A stretch of DNA of 59,543 bases from Pseudomonadota bacterium (lineage in GTDB: Bacteria; Pseudomonadota; Alphaproteobacteria; Rhizobiales; Hyphomicrobiaceae): the NCBI GenBank assembly GCA_023387235.1, contig JAEWIJ010000042.1:1-59543 (forward strand), given 5' to 3'. Shown here piece after piece: positions 45,475 through 54,068 of this stretch. Made by a program: the position numbers and the translations under genes. The notes below the pieces were generated by a model. It saw only the letters and a program-made list of their open reading frames with translations. It was not told the origin of the DNA and made no database searches. Within the stretch, counting starts at the first letter, position 1. Each line of letters starts with the position of its first letter.

Positions 45475-47313
45475 TCAATCCAGCTCGAACCTGTCCTTGT
45501 AATCGATCCTGAGTGCCGGGTCCTGGTCGCGCTTGTCCAGGATGCAGTTGCCGATCACGAGTGTCTCCATCTCGCAGCCCATGAAGCAGCGGAAGGCATC
45601 TTCCGGTGTTTGCACGATCGGCTCGCCGCGCACGTTGAAGCTGGTATTGATGACGACCGGACAGCCCGTCCGCGCTTTGAAGGCCGAAATCAGCGCGTGG
45701 TAGCGCGGGTTCGTCTCCTTGTGAACGGTCTGTACACGTGCCGAGTAGTCGACGTGCGTCACAGCCGGAATATCGGAGCGCGGCACGTTGAGCTTATCGA
45801 TGCCGAATAGCTTTTGCTCCTCGGGCTTGATCTCGCGCCGCCGTTCCTCGCGCACGTCGGCGACAAGGAGCATGTAGGGGCTCTCCCTATCGAGGTCGAA
45901 GTAGCTGGAGACATCCTCGGCCAGCACCGAGGGCGCAAACGGACGGAAGCTCTCACGGTACTTGATCTTGAGGTTCAGATTGCGTTGCATGTCGGGATTG
46001 CGAGGATCACCGAGGATCGAGCGGGCGCCAAGCGCGCGCGGCCCGAACTCCATTCGCCCCTGAAACCACCCGACCGCATTGCCGGCTTCGAGCGCATCGA
46101 CTGTGCGCTCAAGCATTCCAGCATCATCATGGACGGTGAAGCGTGCACCGGCTTGGCGCAGTCGCGCCTCGATATCGCTTTGCTCGAAAGACGGCCCAAG
46201 ATAGGCACCACGCATACCATCGAGCGCGCCATTGATCTTGCGCGGCAGCCCCGCGTGGAGGTTGTGCGCAGCATAGGCCGCGCCGAGCGCGCCACCGGCG
46301 TCGCCTGCAGCCGGCTGCACCCAGATGCGTCTGAAATGACCGTCTCGAAGGATCTTGCCGTTGGCGACGCAGTTGAGGGCAACGCCACCGGCCATGCAGA
46401 GATTCGGAATGGCGTACGCCTTAGCAAGGTCGCGCGTTATGCGGAGCATGACCTCTTCGGTGACGGCCTGAACTGAGGCCGCCAGATCCATCTCTCGCTG
46501 CGTGAGCGGCGCCTCTGGCTTCCTCGGTGGCCCGCCAAATATCTTGTCGAAGGCCGACGATGTCATCGTCAGCCCGGTGGCATAGTTGAAGTAGCTCTGG
46601 TCGAGCCAGAAGCTTCCATCGTCCTTGAGATCGATGAGGTGATCGAGAATAAGGTCCTTGTATTTGGGCACGCCGTAGGGGGCGAGACCCATGACCTTGT
46701 ACTCGCCGGAGTTCACCCTGAAGCCCGTATAGTACGTGAAGGCCGAGTAAAGCAGGCCAAGGCTGTGCGGCCAATGGATCTCGCGCACAGTCTCCAGTGT
46801 CTTGCCGCGGCCGATGGCAACCGATGTTGTGGCCCACTCGCCGACGCCGTCGAGCGTGATCACGACAGCCTCTTCGAAAGGCGATGGGAAGAAAGCCGAG
46901 GCCGCATGGCTCTGGTGATGCTCGGCGAAGAGAAGCTTTGCTTCGATGTCTTTGCCCGATGATGACAGAGGCTGCAGCGCCTTCACCATTCCCGGCTTTT
47001 GAAAGAGCTTCTCCTTGAGCCACACCGGCAACGCCACGCGGAAGGAGGAGAAGCCTGCGGGAGCATTCGCGAGGTAGGTCTCGAGCAAGCGCTCGAACTT
47101 AAGGAGCGGCTTCTCGAAGAAGGCGATGTGGTCCAGATCGTCCAGCGTGATCCCGCCCGCTTCGAGACAGTACCGCACGGCATTCTCAGGAAAACTCGGA
47201 TCGTGCTTCCGGCGCGTGAAGCGCTCCTCCTGTGCCGCTGCTACAGGTTCGCCGTCCACCAGCAGTGCTGCCGCACTGTCATGATAGAAGGCCGAGATTC
47301 CGAGGATGCGCAT
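45475..47313 (-). CDS. NodU/SxtI-type carbamoyltransferase
   Basis: 612 residues, a full-length O-carbamoyltransferase of the NodU/TobZ/SxtI group, which makes carbamoyl-adenylate from carbamoyl phosphate and ATP and transfers the carbamoyl group to a hydroxyl. The N-terminal Kae1-like domain starts LGISAFYHDSAAAL and has the metal-binding FAEHHQSHAASAF; the C-terminal domain has RMEFGPRALGARSIL and KYRESFRPFAPSVL. In nodulation and saxitoxin clusters the family decorates small molecules or glycans. It is the centre of a leftward run with the 50-residue DUF5989 gene and an SxtJ-like gene, so the acceptor is probably an exported glycan. Confidence 0.93.
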   Translation of the reverse strand: MRILGISAFYHDSAAALLVDGEPVAAAQEERFTRRKHDPSFPENAVRYCLEAGGITLDDLDHIAFFEKPLLKFERLLETYLANAPAGFSSFRVALPVWLKEKLFQKPGMVKALQPLSSSGKDIEAKLLFAEHHQSHAASAFFPSPFEEAVVITLDGVGEWATTSVAIGRGKTLETVREIHWPHSLGLLYSAFTYYTGFRVNSGEYKVMGLAPYGVPKYKDLILDHLIDLKDDGSFWLDQSYFNYATGLTMTSSAFDKIFGGPPRKPEAPLTQREMDLAASVQAVTEEVMLRITRDLAKAYAIPNLCMAGGVALNCVANGKILRDGHFRRIWVQPAAGDAGGALGAAYAAHNLHAGLPRKINGALDGMRGAYLGPSFEQSDIEARLRQAGARFTVHDDAGMLERTVDALEAGNAVGWFQGRMEFGPRALGARSILGDPRNPDMQRNLNLKIKYRESFRPFAPSVLAEDVSSYFDLDRESPYMLLVADVREERRREIKPEEQKLFGIDKLNVPRSDIPAVTHVDYSARVQTVHKETNPRYHALISAFKARTGCPVVINTSFNVRGEPIVQTPEDAFRCFMGCEMETLVIGNCILDKRDQDPALRIDYKDRFELD

Positions 47314-47373
47314 AGTGATGCTTCTGCTCTCCGAGCGCTCGTGCCCGTGTCTGACTCCGGTTGGTGGCGGCGC

Positions 47374-47526
47374 TCAGAAGACCGTGTAGACGAAGGGCGC
47401 GATCGCCGATCCTTGCGCCAGCACGAGCAGGCCGCCAACGACCACCAGGACGAAGAGCACAGGGGCGAGCCACCACTTCTTGCGCGCGCTCATATAGGCA
47501 CCTAGTTCTTTGAGCAGAGCCAGCAT
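47374..47526 (-). CDS. DUF5989-family 50-residue membrane protein
   Basis: Translation of the complement from the ATG at 47526 gives a 50-residue protein with a clear GGGAGGA ribosome site. It begins MLALLKELGAYMSARKKWW, has one span (about 20-40) and ends AQGSAIAPFVYTVF, the pattern I know from DUF5989 proteins, usually found beside carbamoyltransferases and SxtJ proteins. The role is unknown; a small membrane partner for the carbamoyltransferase is plausible. The gene lies 60 nt before the carbamoyltransferase start and 55 nt after the SxtJ-like gene on the same strand. Confidence 0.88.
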   Translation of the reverse strand: MLALLKELGAYMSARKKWWLAPVLFVLVVVGGLLVLAQGSAIAPFVYTVF

Positions 47527-47581
47527 GGCGTCCTCCCTACGATTTATTGATGAACCGACGCTTCGTATCGAGAGGCGGTCG

Positions 47582-48001
47582 CTAGAACTGATTTATCATG
47601 CTCGATTGCGTCGTGCGCGCTCTGGTGTCGACCGGCAGCCAGTACGTGTCGCCCGTGGTCCTGCGACGACGCAGCGGGTCCCGCACGAGCTGCATGATGA
47701 GCCCAGCCGGGATGATCGCAAGAGCGAACAGCATCAGCATGACGATCGGATTCATTATGCGGCTGAGCAAGATTGCAAACCGCATCCAAACGATGTTGAG
47801 CGGGCGCAGGATAGACGGCGACAGAAAACTGATCGCGACAAGGGCGAACGCAGTAGCAAGAGCCACGGTCAAGACCGTGGGATCTGTTCGCCAGACATAG
47901 GCAATGACGAGGGCTACTCCAGCGAACACCAAGCCCGTAGATCGGTCGCTCGGCAGCGGCGCCTCGGGCCGCTCGAACTGCTCATGCAGACTGCCAGACA
48001 C
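47582..48001 (-). CDS. SxtJ-family membrane protein
   Basis: 139 residues with three probable spans (22-37, 43-60, 83-104) and LSPSILRPLNIVWMRFAILLS between the second and third, the conserved core of the SxtJ family named from the saxitoxin cluster. The function is unknown. The start is a GTG at 48001 with AAGGAG 8 nt upstream. It lies first in the three-gene run SxtJ-like, DUF5989, carbamoyltransferase, which mirrors sxtJ/sxtK/sxtI. Confidence 0.85.
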   Translation of the reverse strand: MSGSLHEQFERPEAPLPSDRSTGLVFAGVALVIAYVWRTDPTVLTVALATAFALVAISFLSPSILRPLNIVWMRFAILLSRIMNPIVMLMLFALAIIPAGLIMQLVRDPLRRRRTTGDTYWLPVDTRARTTQSSMINQF

Positions 48002-48127
48002 TACATTCTCCTTGGTGCTTCAATCTTGCGCGCTGGAGCTGGTTTGCGCTCGGCGTGCCCGTCTCCACGCGCCGCATCCTCTCCGGCGGATAGGGTGGCT
48101 GCTCGAACTGTCCGTGCAGTGTATCTC

Positions 48128-48598
48128 TCATTCCCTCCCCCCTTCAAGATGAACGATCCGATGGAGCACACGGCCCAAGGTCTCGACGAGGCGCTCGCAA
48201 TGCTCATGCGGCAGTACGGTGCCGATCAGCTCCGGTGTGGGAACGACCGAGTCGCCGTCTTCATCTTTCGGCCCGATCGAGAAGTCCAGCCAGCCGTTCG
48301 TGCAGCTGACATGCCAAGGCGTGGCCAGCGGTAGCGCGTGCCAACCGTCGTCAGGATCTCGCTCGCGCTCACCGTCGCGCACAACGAGCAAGCCCTTGCG
48401 CACTTCTATGTAGCTCCGTAGGCGGCGATCGAGCTCCTGCTCGGCCTTCAACGCATCGCTGAAGAGCGCACGCTCAGCTCTTTCCGCGGCTTCCTGCTCC
48501 AAACGTTGCTCGGCCGTCTCCTCTTCTATTACCTTGCAGGCACTGAGCCCGAGTGCAGCCACCAGACCCAGGATTGCCCAATTGATCGACTTCCTCAC
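48128..48598 (-). CDS. Putative lipoprotein with helical middle region
   Basis: 156 residues with a type II signal peptide: hydrophobic core 8-18 and lipobox LSAC with Cys21. Residues 25-65 are highly charged (EQRLEQEAAERAERALFSDAL) and likely a coiled coil. The C-terminal half has one Cys pair position (SCTNGW and HEHC) that could form a disulfide. I do not recognise the family. It lies upstream of the SxtJ-like gene on the same strand (126 nt), suggesting the envelope locus. Confidence 0.75.
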   Translation of the reverse strand: MRKSINWAILGLVAALGLSACKVIEEETAEQRLEQEAAERAERALFSDALKAEQELDRRLRSYIEVRKGLLVVRDGERERDPDDGWHALPLATPWHVSCTNGWLDFSIGPKDEDGDSVVPTPELIGTVLPHEHCERLVETLGRVLHRIVHLEGGRE

Positions 48599-48656
48599 TA
48601 TGCAAACCTCCCGCTCGCGACAAAGGCACGCTCAGCATCGACAGCTCTAGGACGGC

Positions 48657-49973
48657 CTAGCCGTGCCTCCCCACAACAAAGTCCGCCCACCCGTCCGGGC
48701 CCAGCATGAAGCCGGCGTTGGTGGCGAGGAGCAGCACGCAGAGCGCGGCGAGCAGCTCCCGCTTTGCGGGAAAGGGCGACGCGACGAACGGCACGAGCAG
48801 GAGAGACCAGTGTGCGAACGTCACCGCCGGGCTGAACAGAAGCGGCTCTGACGGATTGAAGATGAAAAAGAACACGCCCCGCACCACAGCATAGGCGGCG
48901 ATCGGCAACAGCAGCTCACCAGCCGGGCCGAGGCTTACCGCGCGATAGCGGGGAATGAGGTTCACCGCACCGACCAACGTGACCGCGAGAAGGGTCGCGA
49001 TGGCGAGCGGCGACGTCAGATAGGCGAGGAGTGTCGGCGTGAAATACCCGCCGGCCTCAGGCCAGTGCAGGGCGTGCGGCGTCGGCGCCACAATATTGAA
49101 GAAGAACCAGTTCGAGATGAAGCCGTGAAGGCTCGCGAAGCCGTAGTCATTCCTCGCGATGTAATAGAGCAGCATATTGTAGTGGGACTTGCCTTGCGGC
49201 ACGGTGCTTTCCGGAATGAACCAGCCATTCACCACCACGTCGAGTAGGAGCCACGCGACGAGAACCACTGTCACGTGAGCGGAGAGCCATCTCGAGTGTC
49301 CCCAATCGAACCCGCGCTTCATGAGCGCATCGACGATGGGAATGATGACCAGGAACGCCGAGACCACTTCGTTAAGGCAGGCCAGCGCCAGGATCACGCT
49401 GAGCTGGATCGCTCCAGACAGGCTCCAGCGCTCGCGGAAATGGGCATAGCTCGCAATGTAGAGCACCGACAGTGTTGCCGTGAGGATCTTGGATTCGGGA
49501 ATGCCGGAGAAGTACCAGATGCCAAAGGAACTGCCATAGAGGATGCCGCCGAGAAGAACGTAACTTCTTGGCAGCAGTGCCGCGAACGCCGCCATGGCGG
49601 CCCAGACTCCGAGCGCGCCGACGGCGGCGAAATAGGCCTGGAGGATCGTTGCGGGAGCGAGCCAGGGCGTCAGGAACGAAAATGCCTTCATCCAGGCCAC
49701 CCCCATTGTGGCCGTCACCGGATGAAAACGGGCGACGCGATAGTGGACGGTAAAGTCGGCCAGCATGGCATAGTGAGTGGCATCCGCACCGAAGTGTCCT
49801 GTGGCATAGCGCGAAGCCAATAGGACGCCCGTGAGCCAATAGAGGCCGAAGGCGACAGCGGTCAACAGGAGGGGCCCCGCCGAGAGCACACCGGATCCGG
49901 TGGACTCCTCCGCCGTCCTTGACCTGGGCGCGTTCTTGGGAGGCGAAGCAGTATAAGGCGAGAGGTCGTTCAT
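48657..49973 (-). CDS. Polytopic membrane protein, GT-C glycosyltransferase-like
   Basis: 438 residues with about eleven hydrophobic spans and a cytoplasmic N-terminal tail of ~30 residues. The first long loop contains HFGADATHYAMLADF, an acidic position typical of the first loop of GT-C lipid-linked sugar transferases (GT39/GT83-like). The assignment rests on layout, not on a full motif. It may add a sugar from a polyprenyl donor in the neighbouring polysaccharide pathway. It precedes the lipoprotein gene on the same strand (58 nt). Confidence 0.75.
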   Translation of the reverse strand: MNDLSPYTASPPKNAPRSRTAEESTGSGVLSAGPLLLTAVAFGLYWLTGVLLASRYATGHFGADATHYAMLADFTVHYRVARFHPVTATMGVAWMKAFSFLTPWLAPATILQAYFAAVGALGVWAAMAAFAALLPRSYVLLGGILYGSSFGIWYFSGIPESKILTATLSVLYIASYAHFRERWSLSGAIQLSVILALACLNEVVSAFLVIIPIVDALMKRGFDWGHSRWLSAHVTVVLVAWLLLDVVVNGWFIPESTVPQGKSHYNMLLYYIARNDYGFASLHGFISNWFFFNIVAPTPHALHWPEAGGYFTPTLLAYLTSPLAIATLLAVTLVGAVNLIPRYRAVSLGPAGELLLPIAAYAVVRGVFFFIFNPSEPLLFSPAVTFAHWSLLLVPFVASPFPAKRELLAALCVLLLATNAGFMLGPDGWADFVVGRHG

Positions 49974-50312
49974 TCATTCTACCCGGCCGGTCCCTAGCGG
50001 GGACCAGCAACTTGCGAAGTCTCCTGTGCTGCCCCCAAGAGGCATGGTGCACTGCGCTCGGCGCGGAAGCGAACACGCCGGCGCCCCCCAATCAAAGACG
50101 GCAACGTTCAGAGGATAGGAGGCGTTCCCCACGCTGACCACAGCATTCCGATAGCAGCATACGCGCGCGTGCTAACCACCCGGAACATCCAGGTTAGCGA
50201 GCACGCTCGTCGGCTTATGGCCCGTCTCGTTGCGGGCCGCAGAACTGCTTTCAGGTGTACAGCCGACCTGCCTCCGAGCCGTCTGACCGACGTGGTTGAC
50301 GCAATACTGCCC
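49974..50312. other. Intergenic region with an interrupted inverted repeat
   Basis: No gene is convincing in these 339 bp; two short overlapping frames (50108-50323 minus, 50169-50366 plus) look random. GCGTGCTAACC (50167-50177) faces GGTTAGCGAGCACGC (50192-50206), the arms matching except for a 4-nt bulge, which could be a hairpin in the leader of the leftward membrane-protein gene or behind the regulator gene. Confidence 0.45.
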
Positions 50313-51956
50313 TCAATCTCCATTGAGCCCTGCTTTGCGCATGCCCTCCAGGAAGCGCTCCATTAACTCCCGCGTTTGGTAGGGAACGCTGGCTCGTATC
50401 CAGTCGATGGACAGCTGCGGCTGATCGCGACGCACCATGGCGAAGTACGCTCGCGCCTCATCGATCCGGCCTGCCTGGGCCAGACTCGCACAGCGCAGCC
50501 GCTGCGCACCCTGGAAGCCCGGGCGCAGGCGCAGGGCTTCCGTTGTGTATCGGACGGCTTCGGCAAAGCGGCTCGCCCCATATTGGGCAACCGCGATGCC
50601 TCCGAGGAAGAACGCCATCTCGGGGTCCAAGGGGCTAAGCCTGATGGCCTCTTCGCCGTGCTCGATCGCCTCGCGGTCCTGGCCGGCAAAGGCGAAGATG
50701 TGGCTGAGGTAGCCGTGTGCCGCAGCGGAGTTGGGATTGAGGCTGACCGCCCGGCGAAACGCCGCAATCGATTCTTCGGTGCGCCTTTCCATCATGGCCC
50801 AATAGCCGAGTGCAATGTGGCCCCACGGATTACACTCATCGAGTGCGACCGCGCGAAGCGCATGCTGGTGACCGGTGCGCAGCCCTTGCTCGCTATCGAC
50901 CCATCCCATGTGTGCGGCAAACACCAGGCGAAACCCCAGGAGGCCGCGCGCAGGCGCGTAGTCCGGGTGGGCGTCGACCGCCCGTTCGAGAATGCCGGTG
51001 GCCGCCTGATGATCCGCTAGCGTCATGCGCCAGAAGTGCGCCTGCGCCCGCGCCACGTGCTCCCAGGCATCGAGATCGGCCGCGGAGCGCGATAACGCGC
51101 GCAGGCCCTCTGCGGCGAGTAAGTGGGGTTCGATGGCCCCGGCAACGCTGCGGGTGATCTCATCCTGCACGGCAAAGACATCGCCGAGCTTGCGGTCGTA
51201 CTTCTCCGCCCAGTGATGCCCGCCCGTTACCGCATCCACGAGCTGCGCGCTGATGCGCAGCTGCCTGCCCGCCCGGCGCACGCTGCCTTCGAGCACGTAG
51301 CGGACGCCCAGCTCTCGGCCTACCAGGCGGATGTCGGGGCACTTGCCCTTGTATTGAAAGGTTGAGTTGCGCGCGATGACGAACAGCCAGCGAATGTACG
51401 AGAGCCCGGTGATGAGATCCTCGGTAATGCCGTCGGCGAAGTGCTCCTGATCAACATGGTCGCTGATATTGAGAAACGGCAGGACCGCGATTGAAGGACG
51501 GTCTGGCAGAGGTAGAGAACCGCCATGGCGTCCGACGCGGGCGGCATCGAGCACCCCCACTTCGGCAGCCTGTCCGGTCGGTGATGATAGTTCAGTTGGG
51601 CGCGCGACCGGTGCTCCAGGATGCTCCGCCCCTTCGCTGATGACGGCCGCCGGCTGGATCAGGCGATAGCCGCGGCGGTGCCGTGTCTCGATGTAGCGGG
51701 GCGCTCGGGCATCATCGCCGAGCGCTTGGCGCAGCTCCTGAATGCATGAGGTCAGCGCATCATCGCTGACCGCGAGGCCGCCCCACACCCGCTCGAACAG
51801 CTCCTGCTTGGAAACGAGCTTTTCGGCGCGCTCGGCAAGCATGGTGAGCACGGCAGCGGCCCTCGGGGTCAGCCTGGCTTGCTTCCGGTTGCCGCGAAGC
51901 TCGCCTGTGCGAGCATCGAACCGGAAGCCGCCGAATGCGAACTGCCGATCCATCAT
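50313..51956 (-). CDS. CadC-like regulator with TolB-like and TPR regions
   Basis: 547 residues from the ATG at 51956 (GAGG 6 nt upstream). Residues 7-100 are an OmpR/PhoB-type winged helix (LTPRAAAVLTMLAERAEKLV, recognition wing RHRRGYRLIQP). Residues 155-290 are the TolB-like segment seen in CadC-type/adenylate-cyclase regulators (IAVLPFLNISD, DGITEDLITGLS, RYVLEGSVRRAGRQLRISAQ). The remainder is TPR-like. No membrane span or receiver domain is seen, so it is a cytoplasmic regulator sensing by protein contact or an unknown ligand. It diverges from the methyltransferase gene at 52281. Confidence 0.88.
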   Translation of the reverse strand: MMDRQFAFGGFRFDARTGELRGNRKQARLTPRAAAVLTMLAERAEKLVSKQELFERVWGGLAVSDDALTSCIQELRQALGDDARAPRYIETRHRRGYRLIQPAAVISEGAEHPGAPVARPTELSSPTGQAAEVGVLDAARVGRHGGSLPLPDRPSIAVLPFLNISDHVDQEHFADGITEDLITGLSYIRWLFVIARNSTFQYKGKCPDIRLVGRELGVRYVLEGSVRRAGRQLRISAQLVDAVTGGHHWAEKYDRKLGDVFAVQDEITRSVAGAIEPHLLAAEGLRALSRSAADLDAWEHVARAQAHFWRMTLADHQAATGILERAVDAHPDYAPARGLLGFRLVFAAHMGWVDSEQGLRTGHQHALRAVALDECNPWGHIALGYWAMMERRTEESIAAFRRAVSLNPNSAAAHGYLSHIFAFAGQDREAIEHGEEAIRLSPLDPEMAFFLGGIAVAQYGASRFAEAVRYTTEALRLRPGFQGAQRLRCASLAQAGRIDEARAYFAMVRRDQPQLSIDWIRASVPYQTRELMERFLEGMRKAGLNGD

Positions 51957-52280
51957 TCGCCGCCTCACCTATTTCCCGGAGAAATCCCGGAACTTGGCCA
52001 GGACTTTCCGGACCGATCTCGACACCTTCTCGCACACGGCCATCGGGGCTGCAATCCGGTGACCCTGCGCTGGCGCACCGAAGCGGGGAAGGCGCGCATG
52101 CCTGGCTCTACCCCTTGCATGGCTGCCGGGTTTGCCGGTGCCCATCGGGCTGGCAGGTCTGGCGCCGCCGTCGGACCTGCAGGCATCGCCGCATCGTCTG
52201 TGCGGCGACGCCCCAAGCGCGACAGGGCAACCACCCTCGCGTGCGCGACTTCTTTTGCTGACCCAATGAAGGAGGCGACG
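51957..52280. other. Divergent promoter region regulator/methyltransferase
   Basis: This 324-bp gap holds three phased copies of a TCCCGGA-type heptamer near the regulator start and the unidentified promoters. The last 20 bp carry GGAGG for the methyltransferase. No protein-like frame is seen; the plus-strand frame from 51879 is open but not protein-like before 52281. Confidence 0.5.
51974..52012. promoter_or_regulatory. Three helically phased TCCCGGA repeats
   Basis: TCCCGGA at 51974-51980 and 51985-51991, and TTCCGGA at 52006-52012, lie on the same face of the helix at 11 and 21 bp spacing. OmpR-type winged helices bind direct repeats of this spacing. They lie 18 bp before the regulator ATG, so binding would block its own transcription or translation start and may also affect the divergent gene. 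Confidence 0.5.
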
Positions 52281-53177
52281 ATGAAGAAGTTCGTGGGAGG
52301 ACTTGTACTATCGACGTCTCTGGTCGTCTCGTCGCTGCCTGGCCGGGACGCCTTCGCCCAAAGCGCCAATGTAACGGAAGCTGAAGCAATGATGTTCGCC
52401 GCAAGCGCCGGTTACGAGCGCTTCATGGGCCGCTGGAGCCGCCTCCTCGCGCCCCTCTACATTTCGTTTGCCGGTGTCAACAACGGTCACCGCGTTCTCG
52501 ATGTGGGCACGGGAACCGGATCGGCTGCCGCGGCGGTGGAAGCGAGCATGCCCGAGAGCGAGATCGTCGGCATCGATCCATCGGCCGGTTTCATCGCCTA
52601 TGCGCAGAAGAACGCCAAGTCCACCCGTTCGCGCTTCGAGGTCGGCGACGCCCAGGCGCTGAAGTTCAAGGATGCATCGTTCGACCAGACGCTGGCGTTG
52701 CTCGTCATGAACTTCATCCCGGATCACAACAAGGCAATCGCCGAGATGAGCCGCGTGACCCGTCCGCAGGGCATCGTCAGTGCCTGTGTCTGGGATTACA
52801 ATGAGGGCATGCAGTCGCTCAGGTTCTTCTGGGACGAAGCCGTTGCACTCGATCCCGCCATCGAGCCCAAGGACGAGCGCCATATGAAGCTTTCCCGCCA
52901 AGGGCAGCTGGGCGACCTCTGGAGGAAGGCCGGGCTCATTAACGTCCTGGAGGCACCGCTGGTGATCGACCAGGCGTTCTCATCGTTCAACGACTATTGG
53001 GAGCCGTTCACGAAAGGCGCAGGCCCCGGGGGCGCTTTCGTCAAATCGCTCTCAGGGGATCGCCGCCAGCAGCTCGAGGCCCGTATCCGCAAGCGCCTGC
53101 TCGGAGAAGCCCAAGATGGCCCGTTCACGCTGAAGGCAAGAGCCTGGTGCGTGCGCGGCGAAGTCCAGAAGACCTGA
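52281..53177 (+). CDS. SAM-dependent methyltransferase with an N-terminal signal peptide
   Basis: 298 residues from the ATG at 52281 (GGAGGCGACG upstream). The first 27 residues are a good Sec signal peptide: MKKF, hydrophobic stretch 6-19, AFA/QS cleavage site at 26. The rest is a class I methyltransferase with motif I VLDVGTGTG at 72-80, GIDPS at 97-101 and GDA at 122-124. SAM is a cytosolic cofactor, so export would be odd. An internal start at 52389 (MMFAASAGYERF, GGAAG upstream) would give a leaderless enzyme. The target is unknown. Expression is likely linked to the divergent regulator. Confidence 0.88.
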   Translation: MKKFVGGLVLSTSLVVSSLPGRDAFAQSANVTEAEAMMFAASAGYERFMGRWSRLLAPLYISFAGVNNGHRVLDVGTGTGSAAAAVEASMPESEIVGIDPSAGFIAYAQKNAKSTRSRFEVGDAQALKFKDASFDQTLALLVMNFIPDHNKAIAEMSRVTRPQGIVSACVWDYNEGMQSLRFFWDEAVALDPAIEPKDERHMKLSRQGQLGDLWRKAGLINVLEAPLVIDQAFSSFNDYWEPFTKGAGPGGAFVKSLSGDRRQQLEARIRKRLLGEAQDGPFTLKARAWCVRGEVQKT

Positions 53178-53720
53178 GCTCCTCTGCTGCGAGCCATCGA
53201 CGCCCGTGCACGACTACCCTCTGATACGCTCGGAATGGTCGGCTCATGGCCCGATGCGGACCGTTGGCGCAGCCTAGTCCGGTTCCGATTATCGAGGATT
53301 AGCGGACGACGACGATCCCGACCGCTACCAAGGTGCGGCGAATATAGCGGCGGCGCCGCACCAGCGAGCTCGTGCCCCTGAAGGAATTGAAAAGCACTTA
53401 CTGTATCCAACGACTCGGCCGATAGCCGTCACGCGACGGCTCGCCTGAGCCTAACCGACCGTGTTCCCCTTGGCACGCAACCCATCGGCCAGCTTCGATA
53501 CCGCGGTGACGGGGGTTTCAATTTGGGGCACTTGAATCAATTTGACTCGCCCTTCGGGCTCATGGCTGAACCTCAAATCGTTTCAGAATGGCACCGACGC
53601 CCTCCCCTATAATTTAAAGGGCAAGTTTCGGACCTGTTGGCATGCAGCATGCGTAGGGGATGGCACTAGCGACAGCGACTAGGCCCTCGGATCGAGCCAA
53701 CATAAGCAACCGTCAACGGA

Positions 53721-53758
53721 GTGACGCAACGTGACGCAATCGGGACGGGCCCGATTGC
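53721..53758. repeat. Direct repeats and hairpin upstream of the primase-like gene
   Basis: GTGACGCAA occurs at 53721-53729 and 53731-53739. The second copy runs into the hairpin GCAATCGGG (53736-53744), loop ACGGG, CCCGATTGC (53750-53758). There is no T-run, so termination is unlikely. Two repeats are too few for a proven iteron set. Confidence 0.4.
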
Positions 53759-54010
53759 TTGCCCCGTCCAATTGACGAAACCGGTCTGCAGGTGCCGCCG
53801 GAGGCCGAAAGCTCTGGTTTTGATGAGGGTGCGATGTGGCTCAGACCAAGAGCCAGAACGGACGGATCGGCAATGATCGGCAGCGTCGTGACATGTCGTT
53901 GGCCGGAGCGAACAATACAGTGTAATTTTAAATAATGGACCGTTTCTTCAGTAATTACGCGGCCATAGATAGCAAAAATTACAAGTTGCCTAGGCATTAT
54001 GGGCGCTGAT

Positions 54011-54039
54011 TTGACTTTTTACATAGAATATACTAGATT
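54011..54039 (+). promoter_or_regulatory. Sigma-70-type promoter before the primase-like gene
   Basis: TTGACT (54011-54016), 17-bp spacer, TAGATT (54034-54039), 30 bp before the ATG at 54069 in an AT-rich stretch. The gene has CGGAG 8 nt before its ATG. Confidence 0.65.
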
Positions 54040-54068
54040 AAGACGTTGGTTGAGTCGGAGTTCAGCAT

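Larger units (their letters stand above)
53178..54068. other. Long region without a clear gene, leading into an AT-rich tract
   Basis: About 890 bp. The left part is GC-rich with no ORF I trust. A minus-strand frame at 53713-53997 (94 residues) is open but has no recognisable features. From 53721 there are two GTGACGCAA repeats, a hairpin, and from about 53920 an AT-rich tract ending in a promoter. This layout before a primase gene suggests a replication origin or regulatory start of a mobile unit; see findings. Confidence 0.5.

Noticed and set aside
50169..50366. 65-codon plus-strand frame between the membrane protein and the regulator
   Set aside because: It runs into the C-terminal end of the regulator on the other strand, and no family features or ribosome site are seen.
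53713..53997. 94-codon minus-strand frame in the region before the primase-like gene
   Set aside because: No recognisable domain, no good ribosome site, and it overlaps the repeat, hairpin and AT-rich elements; not enough to call a gene.
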